Source of the DNA: Microcystis aeruginosa FD4
GTDB taxonomy: Bacteria > Cyanobacteriota > Cyanobacteriia > Cyanobacteriales > Microcystaceae
Direction: 5' to 3'
Length of the DNA stretch: 64,000 nucleotides
Assembly: GCF_009792235.1 (NCBI RefSeq)
Contig: NZ_CP046973.1
Span: forward strand, 5,385,502-5,449,501
The position numbers and the translations under genes were made by a program. The notes below the pieces were generated by a model. It did no database searches. It was not told the origin of the DNA and worked only from the letters and a program-made list of their open reading frames with translations. Of the stretch, positions 17,284-27,163 are shown in pieces (within the stretch, counting starts at the first letter, position 1; each line of letters begins with the position of its first letter).

Positions 17284-18586
17284 AGGGACTTGCGTAAAAA
17301 TAAGATGCCAGCTAGGAGGGCAGAACCGTCACATCCCATTTGGGCAAAGTTTCAGAACGCTGCGTTGAAAGGTTGCAATTGTTCTAGTTCTTAGCCAAAA
17401 CCTTCACCCCTTTTTCATAAGTTCCTTCTCCCAAATGCACTAGAGGTTTTATCCCCTTCCAAGTCATGTTAGAAGCCCAATTAAGAGCCGCATCAATTGA
17501 ATCTAAAATTGCCCCATTCCAATAGTTCTCTAAGACGGTCCAACACCTTTCAATTGGATTATATTTACTAGGGCATTTGCGGGTAATAGATGAGCCGTAT
17601 TTGCCACTGAGTTTTTCGGGCAAAGTCTACCATTCTTTTGATAAATTGGCTGCGGTTGCTGCGAGTGGCTGCCCCTCCATCTAAATCAATGACTAATTCT
17701 TCTAACCCTGGATAGATTGCTTGATTTTCTTGCCACCACAACTCTAAACAATCTGCTACAAAATCTGAGGTTTCAGCCGATTGACCGAAATAAATAGACA
17801 GGCGTTCTCCCCTCATATCTAGAATTCCTAAAGGGACTAAAACAGCCATCCATTCCCTATCATGATCATTAGCTTTTAATGGCTCGAGATAGCGGGCTTT
17901 ACCCTGACGAGATAAATTGCCTATCTTAACTTTAGCTTTGCTATCCAAGGAAATTCTCAAAGATTTAGTCTGGTTGTCAGCGGCTTGATTGGCCCGTAGC
18001 TCCGTTGGCAAAAATTGCCTCGGTTTCTGGGATTTTTTTGAGCGGTTTTATTTTTTGTGTTTTTTTTAAACTATAGCCCATTCGATTCAAAATATCTCCA
18101 ATGGTTTGACGAGAGGGCAATTGTTCATCTCGATAGCCTTTTTCTTCTCTTAATGCCTCTCTTACGGCTCTGGCACTGATTTTAGTAAAGGCAAAAGTTG
18201 ATGGGAATTTAGGGTATGCTTGCGAGTACATCTCCACTAAACTTTTAATATCTGCCTCTAAGTTTGGTAGCAGTTCCTCCGTTTTTTTTCTCCCCCTAGC
18301 ACGATAATTATCAACACAAATAATTCCAGTTTCTAACTCTTTCAATCCCGTTGCTATTGCCTGCCTAGACCATCCCAATTCTGTTTCGGCTTGGCGCGGC
18401 GAAGAGTTAAAATAGTCTATAGTTACTTGCGCCATAAAAGCCCTTTTCTTAAAACCTGTCAGCTTTTTTGCCGCATCTTTCAAGCTTGATTTGATTTTTT
18501 CAGTCAGTTCAGTTACCATAGTTGAGAGTGGGAGTAACAAGTTGCTTCTCTAGTCTAGATGGTAATTTATTAATACGCAAGTCCCT
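17284..18586 (-). mobile_element. ISAzo13-like insertion sequence, transposase frameshifted
   Basis: 1303 bp bounded by AGGGACTTGCGTA and its inverse, flanked by TA on both sides (17282-17283, 18587-18588). The same terminal sequence bounds the miniature element inside the DUF2887 gene. It lies directly in front of a 5'-truncated IS5-type transposase, so it probably landed in, or recombined with, another element. Confidence 0.75.
17384..18519 (-). pseudogene. ISAzo13 family transposase, two frameshifts
   Basis: Three frames combine into one transposase. Part 1 (from ATG 18517-18519) has MVTELTEKIKSSLKDAAKKL, an HTH-like region and IPETEAIFAN. A frameshift near 18000 leads to part 2, RANQAADNQTKSLRISLDSK and KVKIGNLSRQGKARYLEPLK through RSQFIKRMVDFARKTQW and IRLIYYP. 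A second shift near 17585-17600 leads to part 3, SKYNPIERCWTVLENYWNG to the stop. The 'SLRISLDSKAKVKIG' and 'YNPIERCW' motifs are typical of ISAzo13 transposases. Two independent shifts make it inactive; programmed frameshifting is not known for this family. Confidence 0.85.
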
Positions 18587-18588
18587 TA

Positions 18589-18945
18589 ACTCGAGGTATT
18601 GACTATTTCAAGTTAAAACCGTCGGAACTGCCTAAGACGACTATTCTTGTAGATAATGGTTATCATCCTGACAAAATAGAGAAGGAGTTGGTTAAGGTCT
18701 ATCCAGAGATAATGACTAAAATTCAGTTTGAACTGTCTCCAAAACCGTCAAAAACCGAAAAAGCGGAGAAGGGTTGCTCAGGATTCGTACCTGTAAAAAC
18801 TCGATGGGGGATTGAAAGAAGTAATTCTTGGATGGAACGCTGCAAATCTTTAGTCAAAAATTTTGAGCGCACTTTAGAACACTCCACTACCAAAATTCAT
18901 CTCTGTTTTCTTCGACTTCTACTACGACGATTAGCTGTATCCTAA
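18589..18945 (+). pseudogene. IS5 family transposase, 3' fragment
   Basis: The frame is open from the edge of the ISAzo13-like element. It reads RGIDYFKLKPSELPKTTILV, then DNGYHPDKIEKELVKVYPEI, then GFVPVKTRWGIERSNSWMER and a C-terminal helix to the stop. These are the second and third catalytic regions of an IS5-type DDE transposase; the N-terminal half is missing. The sequence left of the ISAzo13-like element does not supply the missing part, so a deletion or rearrangement accompanied the insertion. Confidence 0.8.
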
Positions 18946-19003
18946 GATACCAAATGGATTCTATAGGCCTCTGTTCTAAATTTTTGAAGTTCCAGAATGT
19001 TAT

Positions 19004-20032
19004 TAGACCTGTTGGGAAATAAAAAAGAAACAGAAAGTTTGCACAGTAAGGATTTCATTATCTCTTACCAATTAAGCAGCATCCAAATAGAAGTTCCATA
19101 AACCAGTAGAATTCAACATCAAGCGGTCATCAAAATCAGGCACACGATTCCTATAAACAGCCGTTACACAGTTATATCGCTTTATTCGGAGCATGAGCGT
19201 GTTCACATTTCACTCGTTCTCGACTCAATTCTCTATTTTGTATCTTCTGAAGTGCACTTAACTCTTTTCCTTTTGGCTTTTTATGCGGGAGATAAACATT
19301 TTCATATTCTTGTTCCAATCCCTTAAACCCTAAATCTCCCTCTATTGCAACGTCATTGGGGATATATTCTCCTAAATTTTCCTCGTCCAATTGTTTTTTA
19401 TCATGGGCTTTTCCTCCCCTCGCTTTACTCAAGTAGATGACACGCTTTTCATCTGTACTGCCTGTAATGTGTTTCCTCGTATGTCGTTTTTTCTTCCCTG
19501 AATAATACTCTTTCTGTTTCTCATTATCTTGCGGGCGTTGTACTGGACGCTCTGTTCCATCTAAGATGACTTTTTTGACGAAGGGAAATTTTTCGACAAA
19601 TTCAGTAGATGCTTGTTAACTGACGAACTGGCAACGCTTTTTTGTCACCTAATGATACCTCTAATATCGGCAACAGTCGATGTACCCATTGGTGAGCGCA
19701 GGAACGGTCAAAATTAAATAACACACTCATCAGGTCGAAAGTCGGATAACATTTGCAGTACAACAATATATAGAACAATTTGTCTTTCATTTCTCTCAAT
19801 GTTGCTTTTCTCCCTCCTCCCATTGCCCGTTTTCTTTTTATTTCGGGTTTGATTAGACTTTTTTCATACGCTTCTGTACTCCTTGGTAGGAGTGCATTGA
19901 AGGCTTTGCTATTTAGCCCTGTCATCGCCCGTATTAAGCGATCTTGTTTGAGTATCCTTTCTATATCTAGCATTCTTGGATTTTCTGATCATTGCTTTTT
20001 TTCTTATTATCCCTTATAACCCAACAAGTCTA
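19004..20032 (-). mobile_element. IS5-like insertion sequence with 4-bp target duplication
   Basis: The ends are TAGACCTGTTGGG (19004-19016) and, inverted, TAGACTTGTTGGG (20020-20032), 12 of 13 identical. Direct TTAT duplications flank it at 19000-19003 and 20033-20036. Length 1029 bp with one frameshifted transposase gene inside. Confidence 0.8.
19078..19973 (-). pseudogene. IS5-like (DDE_Tnp_4) transposase, two frameshifts
   Basis: From ATG 19971-19973 the first frame encodes MLDIERILKQDRLIRAMTGL and the helix-turn-helix region to about 19605. A shift leads to STEFVEKFPFVKKVILDGTE, RPVQRPQDNEKQKEYYSGKK and HTRKHITGSTDEKRVIYLSK, including the catalytic Asp of DGTERPVQRP and a later IEGDLGFKGLEQEYENV. 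A second shift near 19180 leads to the tail RYNCVTAVYRNRVPDFDDRL to TAA 19078-19080. The protein is complete in content but cannot be made from this copy. Confidence 0.85.
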
Positions 20033-20112
20033 TTATTCATCTAAGGGAGTTTCTTTAATGCTTGTATTTTTTATTTTCTCCCTTTTTGTTATTCTCGCTT
20101 TATTAATATATG

Positions 20113-20343
20113 TAGGGCTTGCTGAATAATGGTAAAACCCTTTTAAAATAAGGCTTTTGACCTGTTAAAATTCGGTGTTAGTGCTGCGAAAATCGGATTG
20201 GGACTCTCAAAAACCTGGCATTATCCTTCTTGTAGTACATAGCTTGGTACAAAAAAACAGGGCAACAAAGCCTGAGACTCCCGACTCCCGACGACCGACG
20301 ACCGACTCCTAAACCCACGAACAAACTTTTTCAGCAAACCCTA
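20113..20343. repeat. Miniature inverted-repeat element, TAGGG..GCTGAATAA family, copy 2
   Basis: The left end is TAGGGCTTGCTGAATAAT and the inverse of the right end is TAGGGTTTGCTGAAAAAG; length 231 bp. A short tandem stretch of CGACTCC/CGACGAC units sits inside the right half. It fills most of the gap between the IS5-like and IS630-like elements; the rest (20344-20496) holds a HIP1 site and nothing else recognisable. Confidence 0.65.
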
Positions 20344-20496
20344 TTTAAATGCGATCGCCGCTTGGGTAAACATTTAGTCTAAACTCCAGTTACTGGCTAC
20401 AAATCAGGAAAAAGCCCAATAAATCTAAAGCCGCGCAAAATCCTTGTTATACTTTGCACGGCTACAACTTGCATTTTTTACTCAGGGATAATAATA

Positions 20497-21583
20497 TAGT
20501 TGGAGAGTCATAATTAGAAGCAAAGCACTCATTAAAAACATGATTAACCTAGAATTCACAGAAGAAGAAAAGAACTCACTGTATTATGAAAGATTTCATC
20601 ATCCCCATCCCCGGGTTCAACTGAAGATGGAAGTTCTTTGGTTAAAGAGTCAAAAGATACCGCACCAAAAAATTTGTCAGTTAGCAGGAATCTCGCCAAA
20701 TACCTTATTAACCTATCTTCGAGATTATCAAGAAGGCGGAATAGAAAAATTAAAAGAAATCAACTTCTATCGCCCTAAAAGTGAATTAGAGTCTCAAAGA
20801 GAAACCCTCAAAAAATATTTTGAGAAAAATCCACCAGCCACAATAAATGAAGCTGTATGTAGAATAGAAGAATTGACAGGAATAAAACGAAGTCCTACCC
20901 AAGTGAGGAAATTCTTAAAATCAATGGGAATGAAATGTTTAAAAGTAGGTTCTCTTCCTTCTAAAGCTGACCCAGATGAACAAGAAGACTACAAAGAAAA
21001 AAAGCTAGAACCAAGACTAAATGAGGCTAAAGAAGGAAAAAGGGCTGTTTTTTTTGTTGATGCTGCTCACTTTGTTATGGGAGCTTTTCTCGGTATTGGT
21101 GTTTTGAGAGACTTTTCGTTAAGTCACCGAGCGGGCGTAAACGCTTTAATGTTTTAGGAGCATTAAATGCAATAACTCATGAAGTTATTCTGGTAACAAA
21201 TGACACTTATATTACAGCAACTCAAGTCGGTGAACTTCTTGAAAAAATAGCTGCTTTAGGACTAATAATTCCCATTACTCTAGTCTTAGATAATGCCCGC
21301 TATCAGAAATGTAAAATTGTTGAAGAATTGGCTCTTTCTTTGTCAATAGAGCTACTCTATCTGCCGTCTTATTCGCCTAATCTAAATTTAATTGAAAGGC
21401 TGTGGAAATTTGTCAAAAAGAAATGTTTATATGGTAAATATTATGAAAACTTTTCTGACTTTTCTTCAGCTATTTATGAATGTCTGAATGATGCCCATCT
21501 GAAACATAAAAAAGAACTGGATTCCTTGCTTACTCTACGATTTCAGAAGTTTAATAAATCTCAGATTATGAACGTCTAAAGTA
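20497..21583 (+). mobile_element. IS630-like insertion sequence that truncates the giant gene
   Basis: Imperfect inverted ends TAGTTGGAGAGTCATAAT (left) and TACTTTAGACGTTCATAAT (inverse of right) flank a 1087-bp unit with TA on both sides (20495-20496, 21584-21585), the target used by the IS630/Tc1 superfamily. The right end supplies the last codons and the stop (at 21566) of the minus-strand giant gene, so the insertion broke that gene. Confidence 0.8.
20540..21579 (+). pseudogene. IS630 family transposase, one frameshift
   Basis: The first frame (ATG 20540) encodes a winged helix-turn-helix (KICQLAGISPNTLLTYLRDY) and the start of the catalytic domain, FFVDAAHFVMGAFLGI with the first Asp. 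About 21095 a one-base loss shifts the frame; the second frame continues WCFERLFVKSPSGRKRFNVL, then ITLVLDNARYQKCKIVEELA and LLYLPSYSPNLNLIERLWKF with the remaining DDE residues, to TAA at 21577-21579. The content is full length. It is probably inactive unless the shift is bypassed. Confidence 0.85.
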
Positions 21584-24500
21584 TAGCTGACGTTGCCCCG
21601 TTTTGTTGAGAGGATCCCGAATAATTCCCACATTGCCTCCCGCAGGACGATAGTTAATATGAGAGAGATAATTAAACCAATCTTCATGACTGTAAGGATT
21701 GTAGTTAGGATCTTTAGAAATAACTCCGCCAAAATAGGTATTAAAAGCTGAGACAAAGGCATAATCTACTGTTTGACTTGCGCCTAATGTACCGGCGGGT
21801 AAGAAAGCAATCCCAGAAGCATTGTTGACATCTAAGTAATCTGAATAACTCCCTAAAGTTAAGTCAACACTATCAACAAACACATCATTGCGGAGGATAC
21901 CCAAACCTCTTCGATCTTCAGAACGATTGGTAAACAGCATCACATTGGGTTCTGGGGTTGTAATAATCGCGTAGGGTTCTCTTCCCACCGCGATAACCTT
22001 AGTTTGTTGCCAAATTGTCTCTGATTCTGGATTGACATCAATAACAATAATGTTTCCTGATTGAACTTGTTGGTGTTGGCCTAAAATCGATCCAAATCCT
22101 CTTTGTGCGGGGGCAGTAGCATAGAGTTTAGTCCCATCACTGTTAAAGGCAAGACGAGGAATACCAGAGGCCGCATCAACCGAGATAGTATGAACTAACT
22201 GATGATAAGTGGCTGAATCTGCCTGAATATCAATCACATAGATCAGCGGTTGTAAGCGATCGCTCACATAAAGATAATCTCCATCATTATCGCTAATTGC
22301 CCAATAGGGACTAGCGCCAGCGATTCTGATGGAATCAATTTCTGGGGTATTGGGATCGATATCCACCTGCCTTAAGGCTTGCATATCCACAACAGAGATT
22401 AAACCATTACCTCTAGGAGCATAAACACGGGTTAAATCAGGGGTTGGCGCAACGGTTTGAGCCGCCATAACGCCATCTTGAAAAGTGAGTCGAGCGACGA
22501 TATCCCCCGTTTCTTGATCTATGAATCCTAGTCGCTTAAACCCTAGTGCGGAGACTGCATATTTTCCTTCAAGGTAATTTTCAAAAGAAATTCGATTGCT
22601 TTCAAAATCTGTTGGTATTTTCTCAACTTGTAAAGGCGTAGTAATGGTCTTAAATCCTGGACGCACGACAGAAACATCAGCTAAACCAATTACAATTGAT
22701 TGAGGAACGCTGACTTGAATTTTGGTATTAGTAGCTGACAGGATTTTCCCTTCTACTTTAGTACCATTCAGATTGTGGAAATAAACTTTTGGTGTTGCTG
22801 CTCCATTAGGCGTGAATAGATCTCCTTTAAAGCGATCGCCATATAAAGTTACTTGAGGTTCAGTCTCAGTAATCTCTAATTTAGCTGAAAGAATCACAGG
22901 ATCTACTAACGGATTCTTAGGGACTGGGGGCAAAGTAATAGGTAGTTGTAGCGTATTTGTTCCCGGTTTTAATTCTAAATTAAAGGTTGTCTTGGTGGGT
23001 AAACCAACTTCAGGAATGGAGCGCACCTCAATTAGTTTATAGCCTCCTGGAACAAATGTTACGCCAAACCCCATCATTCCAATCGAAGCCATTAACCCAC
23101 CTAAAAATTGAGGCTGAATAATACTTTCTTCTGGGATTGAGAAGGATTGAGTCTGTAGGCTATTAATGGGTGCAGGAGCATCTTTAAAGATAACAACACT
23201 ATTTCCAGGATTGCCTTCCAGAGTAATATTTACCACGCTTAAAGACTCCCGTGGAGCATATCCCATAAAATAAGTCCCACTACCCCAAATTCCCGTAAAC
23301 GGTGGCGAACTTGTGCGAGCATAGCCATCACTCCCCACAATACCTTTCTCTAACTGCAACCATACAGGTTGTTCATTGCCATTCTCATCGGGAACAGTAC
23401 TAGCACGGAAGAAATATACTTCTGCCCCTACTGCTAAACTAGAATCCACAGGAATTGCTAACTGAATTGGTTGATTGAGAGTCTTATTGCCTAAATTCAA
23501 CTCAAAGGCTTTTAAGGCTTGGAAGGGTTCGGGAATCAAGTAGGGTAAGCTATCGACCCCAATCGCGTTAATACTTACAGTAACTCCTTCAGCAATCGTT
23601 TCCGGTCCGATACTAATCAGAGAACCATCCGCACCTTGAACGACTCCTCCCTCATTGCTAATCACAACTGGACCACTAAGAGGATTAGTTACTTTAACGG
23701 GAATTAACGCTTCAGAACCACCATTAATCACCGTAATCGTCGTTAAACCTGGATTTTTGGCTGTTACCAACCCATCAGCACTAACAGATACAACATCAGA
23801 ATTACCGACATAGTAGCGCGTTCCTTGCTCTGCCTTAGTTAAATCAATCTGTCCGGCGACATCAATTTTTAACTGTCTTGTTCCTACTTGACTCGGTAAA
23901 GCTAGGGTTTCGGGATATTTACCCAACCCTAACACCAAAATTGCCTGCTCGATCGCTTCTGTCGGAATCCCCACATTAAACGCTGTTACTGCTTGAATCC
24001 CATTGCGAGAAACAGAAATAACCCCATTTCCCTCTGCTAATCCCAACACTTGACCGCTAGGATTAATCGTCGCGGCGGTGGGATTACTAGAAGCTAAAGT
24101 AAGGTAGTTACTGGGGAGAATAACATCTTTTTGGTCAGCAAAGTCACCAATAAAGATGAGTTGAGTTCTTTCCCCTTTGTCTAATAAAGGATTGCGATTC
24201 TGAATATCTAAATCAATCAAAGCTGCATCACTGACATTGACTGTCACCGTCACCGGTTGACTGCTACTAAAACCATCATCGGCGATTAACTCAAAACTCG
24301 CTGTACCTGTATAGTCTGCACTGGGAGTAAAAATTGCTCCCTTACCATTGGGGGTCATTCCTACCGTACCATTAACCGGATTGAGAACCCGATAGAAGAC
24401 CTCATCTCCTTCTAAATCTTCCGCTAGATTGATTAAAGGAACAGTCACCTGTAAATCCTCATGGGTTAACAGGGAAGTTGTCTGGACAACGGGGGACTGA

Positions 24501-26974
24501 TTGGCTTTAAATCCGAAATTGCTCCCCAAAATCTGCACATCGGTGGCGTTAATTGTCCCATCGCGGTTGACATCCAGATTGAGAGAATAGCCAGCTTCTC
24601 CCACTTTACGCCCTAATCCTACCATCAGCAACTGACCATCAACCCCATCTACTAAACCATCTTGGTTGACATCCCCAGCGACAAAGACTTGCAGGGAATA
24701 GTTACCCGTATTCCCTTGAATTTCTAGTAAATTTAGGCTTTCTTGGTCAACTGCAAATAAACTAAAGGCACTATTGCTGTTTAATTGGCTAGATAGCGGC
24801 GTTAAGCCTTGAATTAGAGGTAAATTAGGGTCAATGTTATTACCTTTCACCTCAACTCCTAATAAGACAATTCCCGTCGCGGTAGAATTGACTTCCGATT
24901 GACGCACACTGAAACTGTAACGCTGAATTTCCCCTGTCTTAAACTGTCCTTGAGTTACAGTTGGGTTAAATTGGAAAGCACTCCCTAAATTGCCAGTTAA
25001 AGTTATAACTTGCGGTTGTGGGGTATTGTAGCTAATAGTAGCACCTGGTTGATTAGCCGCAGCCACTAGGGTTAAACGATTATCCTCAGAGTAACTGTAA
25101 TAATTAGATTGGGCTAGGGCTAAATTACGGACATTAACCAGATTACCTTGAGCATCGTACTTATAAGTAATAATTCTGCCGTCTGGTGCGCTAATTTGGC
25201 TTAAACGTCCCTCAGCATCCTCGATAAAGCCAACCGACTCCCCACTCGGACTGATGATTCCACTGTCACTGTAGGTCAATTTAACCCCATTGGGGGTGAT
25301 TTGTGCTTGTACCTTCCCTATTGCATCTAAATGATAAATCGTTCCATCTGGTGCGGTTAGGGTAAAGCTTGGGCTTGGGTGCAAGGCTTGCGCTCTTACG
25401 GTGGTAGGATTATAGGGTTGTCCTGTTTTCAGTTCATAGAGACGTTCTCCCGCGAGGGATAATAAGGCATTTTGGGATTGTAAGGTGTAGTTAACTCCAG
25501 TATCAGCAACCCAAGCAGGAGTGTAATAGACTAACCCCGGAATTTCCTGGCGTTGAGGTTGGAAAGTAAAGCCGACTCGTTCTCCATTCGGTAAGGTTAA
25601 ATAGAGTCTTGTTCCGACTCGGAAAGGATTATAAACCCCTAAGTTTTCTCGTCCACTGGAGGGGACATTAGTTTGAATTTGAGTATCTGTATTCGTTAAT
25701 CGCCAACCCTGACCAAAGGTTGCTGATTGACTACTATTTAAGGAATCATAGGCGCGAATTAAGTCTAAATTGACTCCATCTAAGGTGACAGTTAAATCTG
25801 TTTCACTACGTTGGTACTGACTGGATTTTTGGGAAGTGTTAATCTCAATGATTGCTGTGGTTAAACTGGTGCGACCACTGATATCTGTTGCATTTAATTT
25901 GAGTTGATAGAAACCATTGCTGAGGGTAGTCGGCTCTAATTGGGTTAACGGTGCAGTGGCGATCGCTTGATTTCCATCTGCTAGTTTAACATAGTGGTTA
26001 CTTCCCAAGGTGGCTAATTCTAGTGACCATTCATCTAGGTTTAGATCCGCTACTGTCCCAACAATGGAGGTGACATTAGTGATTTTTTCTCCTTCTAAAT
26101 TATTCAAGAAAGCAACTACAGGGGGAAGATTATCCTGGGGATTACGAACTTTAATAATACTGGTTGTTTGTCCTGCAAATCCATCCACATCTGTAGCTTT
26201 GGCTGTGACTAAATACTGTCCAGGAGTATTGGGGGTAAACTCACCCCGTCCCTGACTATCTAGGGTTAAAGGTTGTCCATTGACGCTTAAATTAATCGTG
26301 GCAATATCCGCCAGACTGGTAGCGATTGCATGAATTAAGACTTTTTGTTCTGGAATAGCAGGGAAACTGGGAGTTAATTCAATAGTAACAGGTAAGGGTT
26401 CGGGAGCGATCGCCCCATGAATTAAGACTCGTTCTGTGACACTACTTTCCCCATCGGATACCCCAAAGGTAAGGGGATAATCTCCCACTTGTCCGGGGTT
26501 GGGTAGCCAACGAAATTCTCCTGTTTTGGGGTTAAAAGTTGCTCCTTCGGGAAGGTCTGTGACACTGTACGTTAGGGTTGTATTTAAGTCAGGATCACTA
26601 CCAATTAAGTTGAATTTCAGTTCTTTTCCTAAAACAGCATTGTGATTCGATACTTTCAAGCTGGGTGAACGATTGACATTATCGACTTTAAGAGTAACAT
26701 CGATGGTATCGCTTGCTCCTTGGGGATCGAAAACGGCAAATCTGACTTTATATTCTCCCGCTTGTTCGTAACCAGGAGTCCAACGGAATTGTTGAGTTCT
26801 AGTATCGAAGAATGCACCATCAGGAAGTTTGGTTACCGCGGAATAACTCAGAGAATCGCCATCTGCATCATTCCCAGAGAGGAAAAATTGAATCGCCGAT
26901 TTTTCCCTTCCAGCTTGGATGGGAACGGGGATTAAAACGGGTTTTTGATTAACATTATTTGCCTGAATTGTCAA
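21566..26974 (-). CDS. Giant surface protein, C-terminal piece (open frame of 1802 codons)
   Basis: The open frame is in phase with the piece upstream: the 63 codons between TTG 26974 and the TGA at 27164 are all sense and continue the same Ig-like repeat, so this is not an independent gene. Order: He_PIG/cadherin-like modules (GEFRWLPNPGQVGDYPLTFG), an RHS/YD-like section (GQGWRLTNTDTQ..ITYKYDAQGNLVN), a dockerin-like pair at about 24505-24690 (GDVNQDGLVDGVDGQ and LDVNRDGTINATDV), a cadherin-like and Big2-like part, IPT/TIG-like modules, and a YncE-like beta-propeller. The last residues and stop come from the IS630-like element. Whether this piece is translated is unknown. Confidence 0.7.
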   Translation of the reverse strand: MTIQANNVNQKPVLIPVPIQAGREKSAIQFFLSGNDADGDSLSYSAVTKLPDGAFFDTRTQQFRWTPGYEQAGEYKVRFAVFDPQGASDTIDVTLKVDNVNRSPSLKVSNHNAVLGKELKFNLIGSDPDLNTTLTYSVTDLPEGATFNPKTGEFRWLPNPGQVGDYPLTFGVSDGESSVTERVLIHGAIAPEPLPVTIELTPSFPAIPEQKVLIHAIATSLADIATINLSVNGQPLTLDSQGRGEFTPNTPGQYLVTAKATDVDGFAGQTTSIIKVRNPQDNLPPVVAFLNNLEGEKITNVTSIVGTVADLNLDEWSLELATLGSNHYVKLADGNQAIATAPLTQLEPTTLSNGFYQLKLNATDISGRTSLTTAIIEINTSQKSSQYQRSETDLTVTLDGVNLDLIRAYDSLNSSQSATFGQGWRLTNTDTQIQTNVPSSGRENLGVYNPFRVGTRLYLTLPNGERVGFTFQPQRQEIPGLVYYTPAWVADTGVNYTLQSQNALLSLAGERLYELKTGQPYNPTTVRAQALHPSPSFTLTAPDGTIYHLDAIGKVQAQITPNGVKLTYSDSGIISPSGESVGFIEDAEGRLSQISAPDGRIITYKYDAQGNLVNVRNLALAQSNYYSYSEDNRLTLVAAANQPGATISYNTPQPQVITLTGNLGSAFQFNPTVTQGQFKTGEIQRYSFSVRQSEVNSTATGIVLLGVEVKGNNIDPNLPLIQGLTPLSSQLNSNSAFSLFAVDQESLNLLEIQGNTGNYSLQVFVAGDVNQDGLVDGVDGQLLMVGLGRKVGEAGYSLNLDVNRDGTINATDVQILGSNFGFKANQSPVVQTTSLLTHEDLQVTVPLINLAEDLEGDEVFYRVLNPVNGTVGMTPNGKGAIFTPSADYTGTASFELIADDGFSSSQPVTVTVNVSDAALIDLDIQNRNPLLDKGERTQLIFIGDFADQKDVILPSNYLTLASSNPTAATINPSGQVLGLAEGNGVISVSRNGIQAVTAFNVGIPTEAIEQAILVLGLGKYPETLALPSQVGTRQLKIDVAGQIDLTKAEQGTRYYVGNSDVVSVSADGLVTAKNPGLTTITVINGGSEALIPVKVTNPLSGPVVISNEGGVVQGADGSLISIGPETIAEGVTVSINAIGVDSLPYLIPEPFQALKAFELNLGNKTLNQPIQLAIPVDSSLAVGAEVYFFRASTVPDENGNEQPVWLQLEKGIVGSDGYARTSSPPFTGIWGSGTYFMGYAPRESLSVVNITLEGNPGNSVVIFKDAPAPINSLQTQSFSIPEESIIQPQFLGGLMASIGMMGFGVTFVPGGYKLIEVRSIPEVGLPTKTTFNLELKPGTNTLQLPITLPPVPKNPLVDPVILSAKLEITETEPQVTLYGDRFKGDLFTPNGAATPKVYFHNLNGTKVEGKILSATNTKIQVSVPQSIVIGLADVSVVRPGFKTITTPLQVEKIPTDFESNRISFENYLEGKYAVSALGFKRLGFIDQETGDIVARLTFQDGVMAAQTVAPTPDLTRVYAPRGNGLISVVDMQALRQVDIDPNTPEIDSIRIAGASPYWAISDNDGDYLYVSDRLQPLIYVIDIQADSATYHQLVHTISVDAASGIPRLAFNSDGTKLYATAPAQRGFGSILGQHQQVQSGNIIVIDVNPESETIWQQTKVIAVGREPYAIITTPEPNVMLFTNRSEDRRGLGILRNDVFVDSVDLTLGSYSDYLDVNNASGIAFLPAGTLGASQTVDYAFVSAFNTYFGGVISKDPNYNPYSHEDWFNYLSHINYRPAGGNVGIIRDPLNKTGQRQLYFRRS

Positions 26975-27163
26975 GAGTTGAGTGCTAGATTTATTGCCAT
27001 CGGTCGCAGTAATTGCAATATCTTTGTAAGTTCCTGCATCAGCATATTTAGGAGTCCAGGTTAAGCTACCTGTGACAGGATCTAGGATTGCTCCTTGGGG
27101 TAAATTGGTCGCAGTATAAGTCAGGGAATCTCCCTCTGAATCGGTGGCGCTGACGGTTAATTG

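Noticed and set aside
17384..18540. Programmed frameshifting to make the ISAzo13 transposase
   Set aside because: Two shifts at unrelated sequences, without slippery heptamers, and this family does not use frameshifting.
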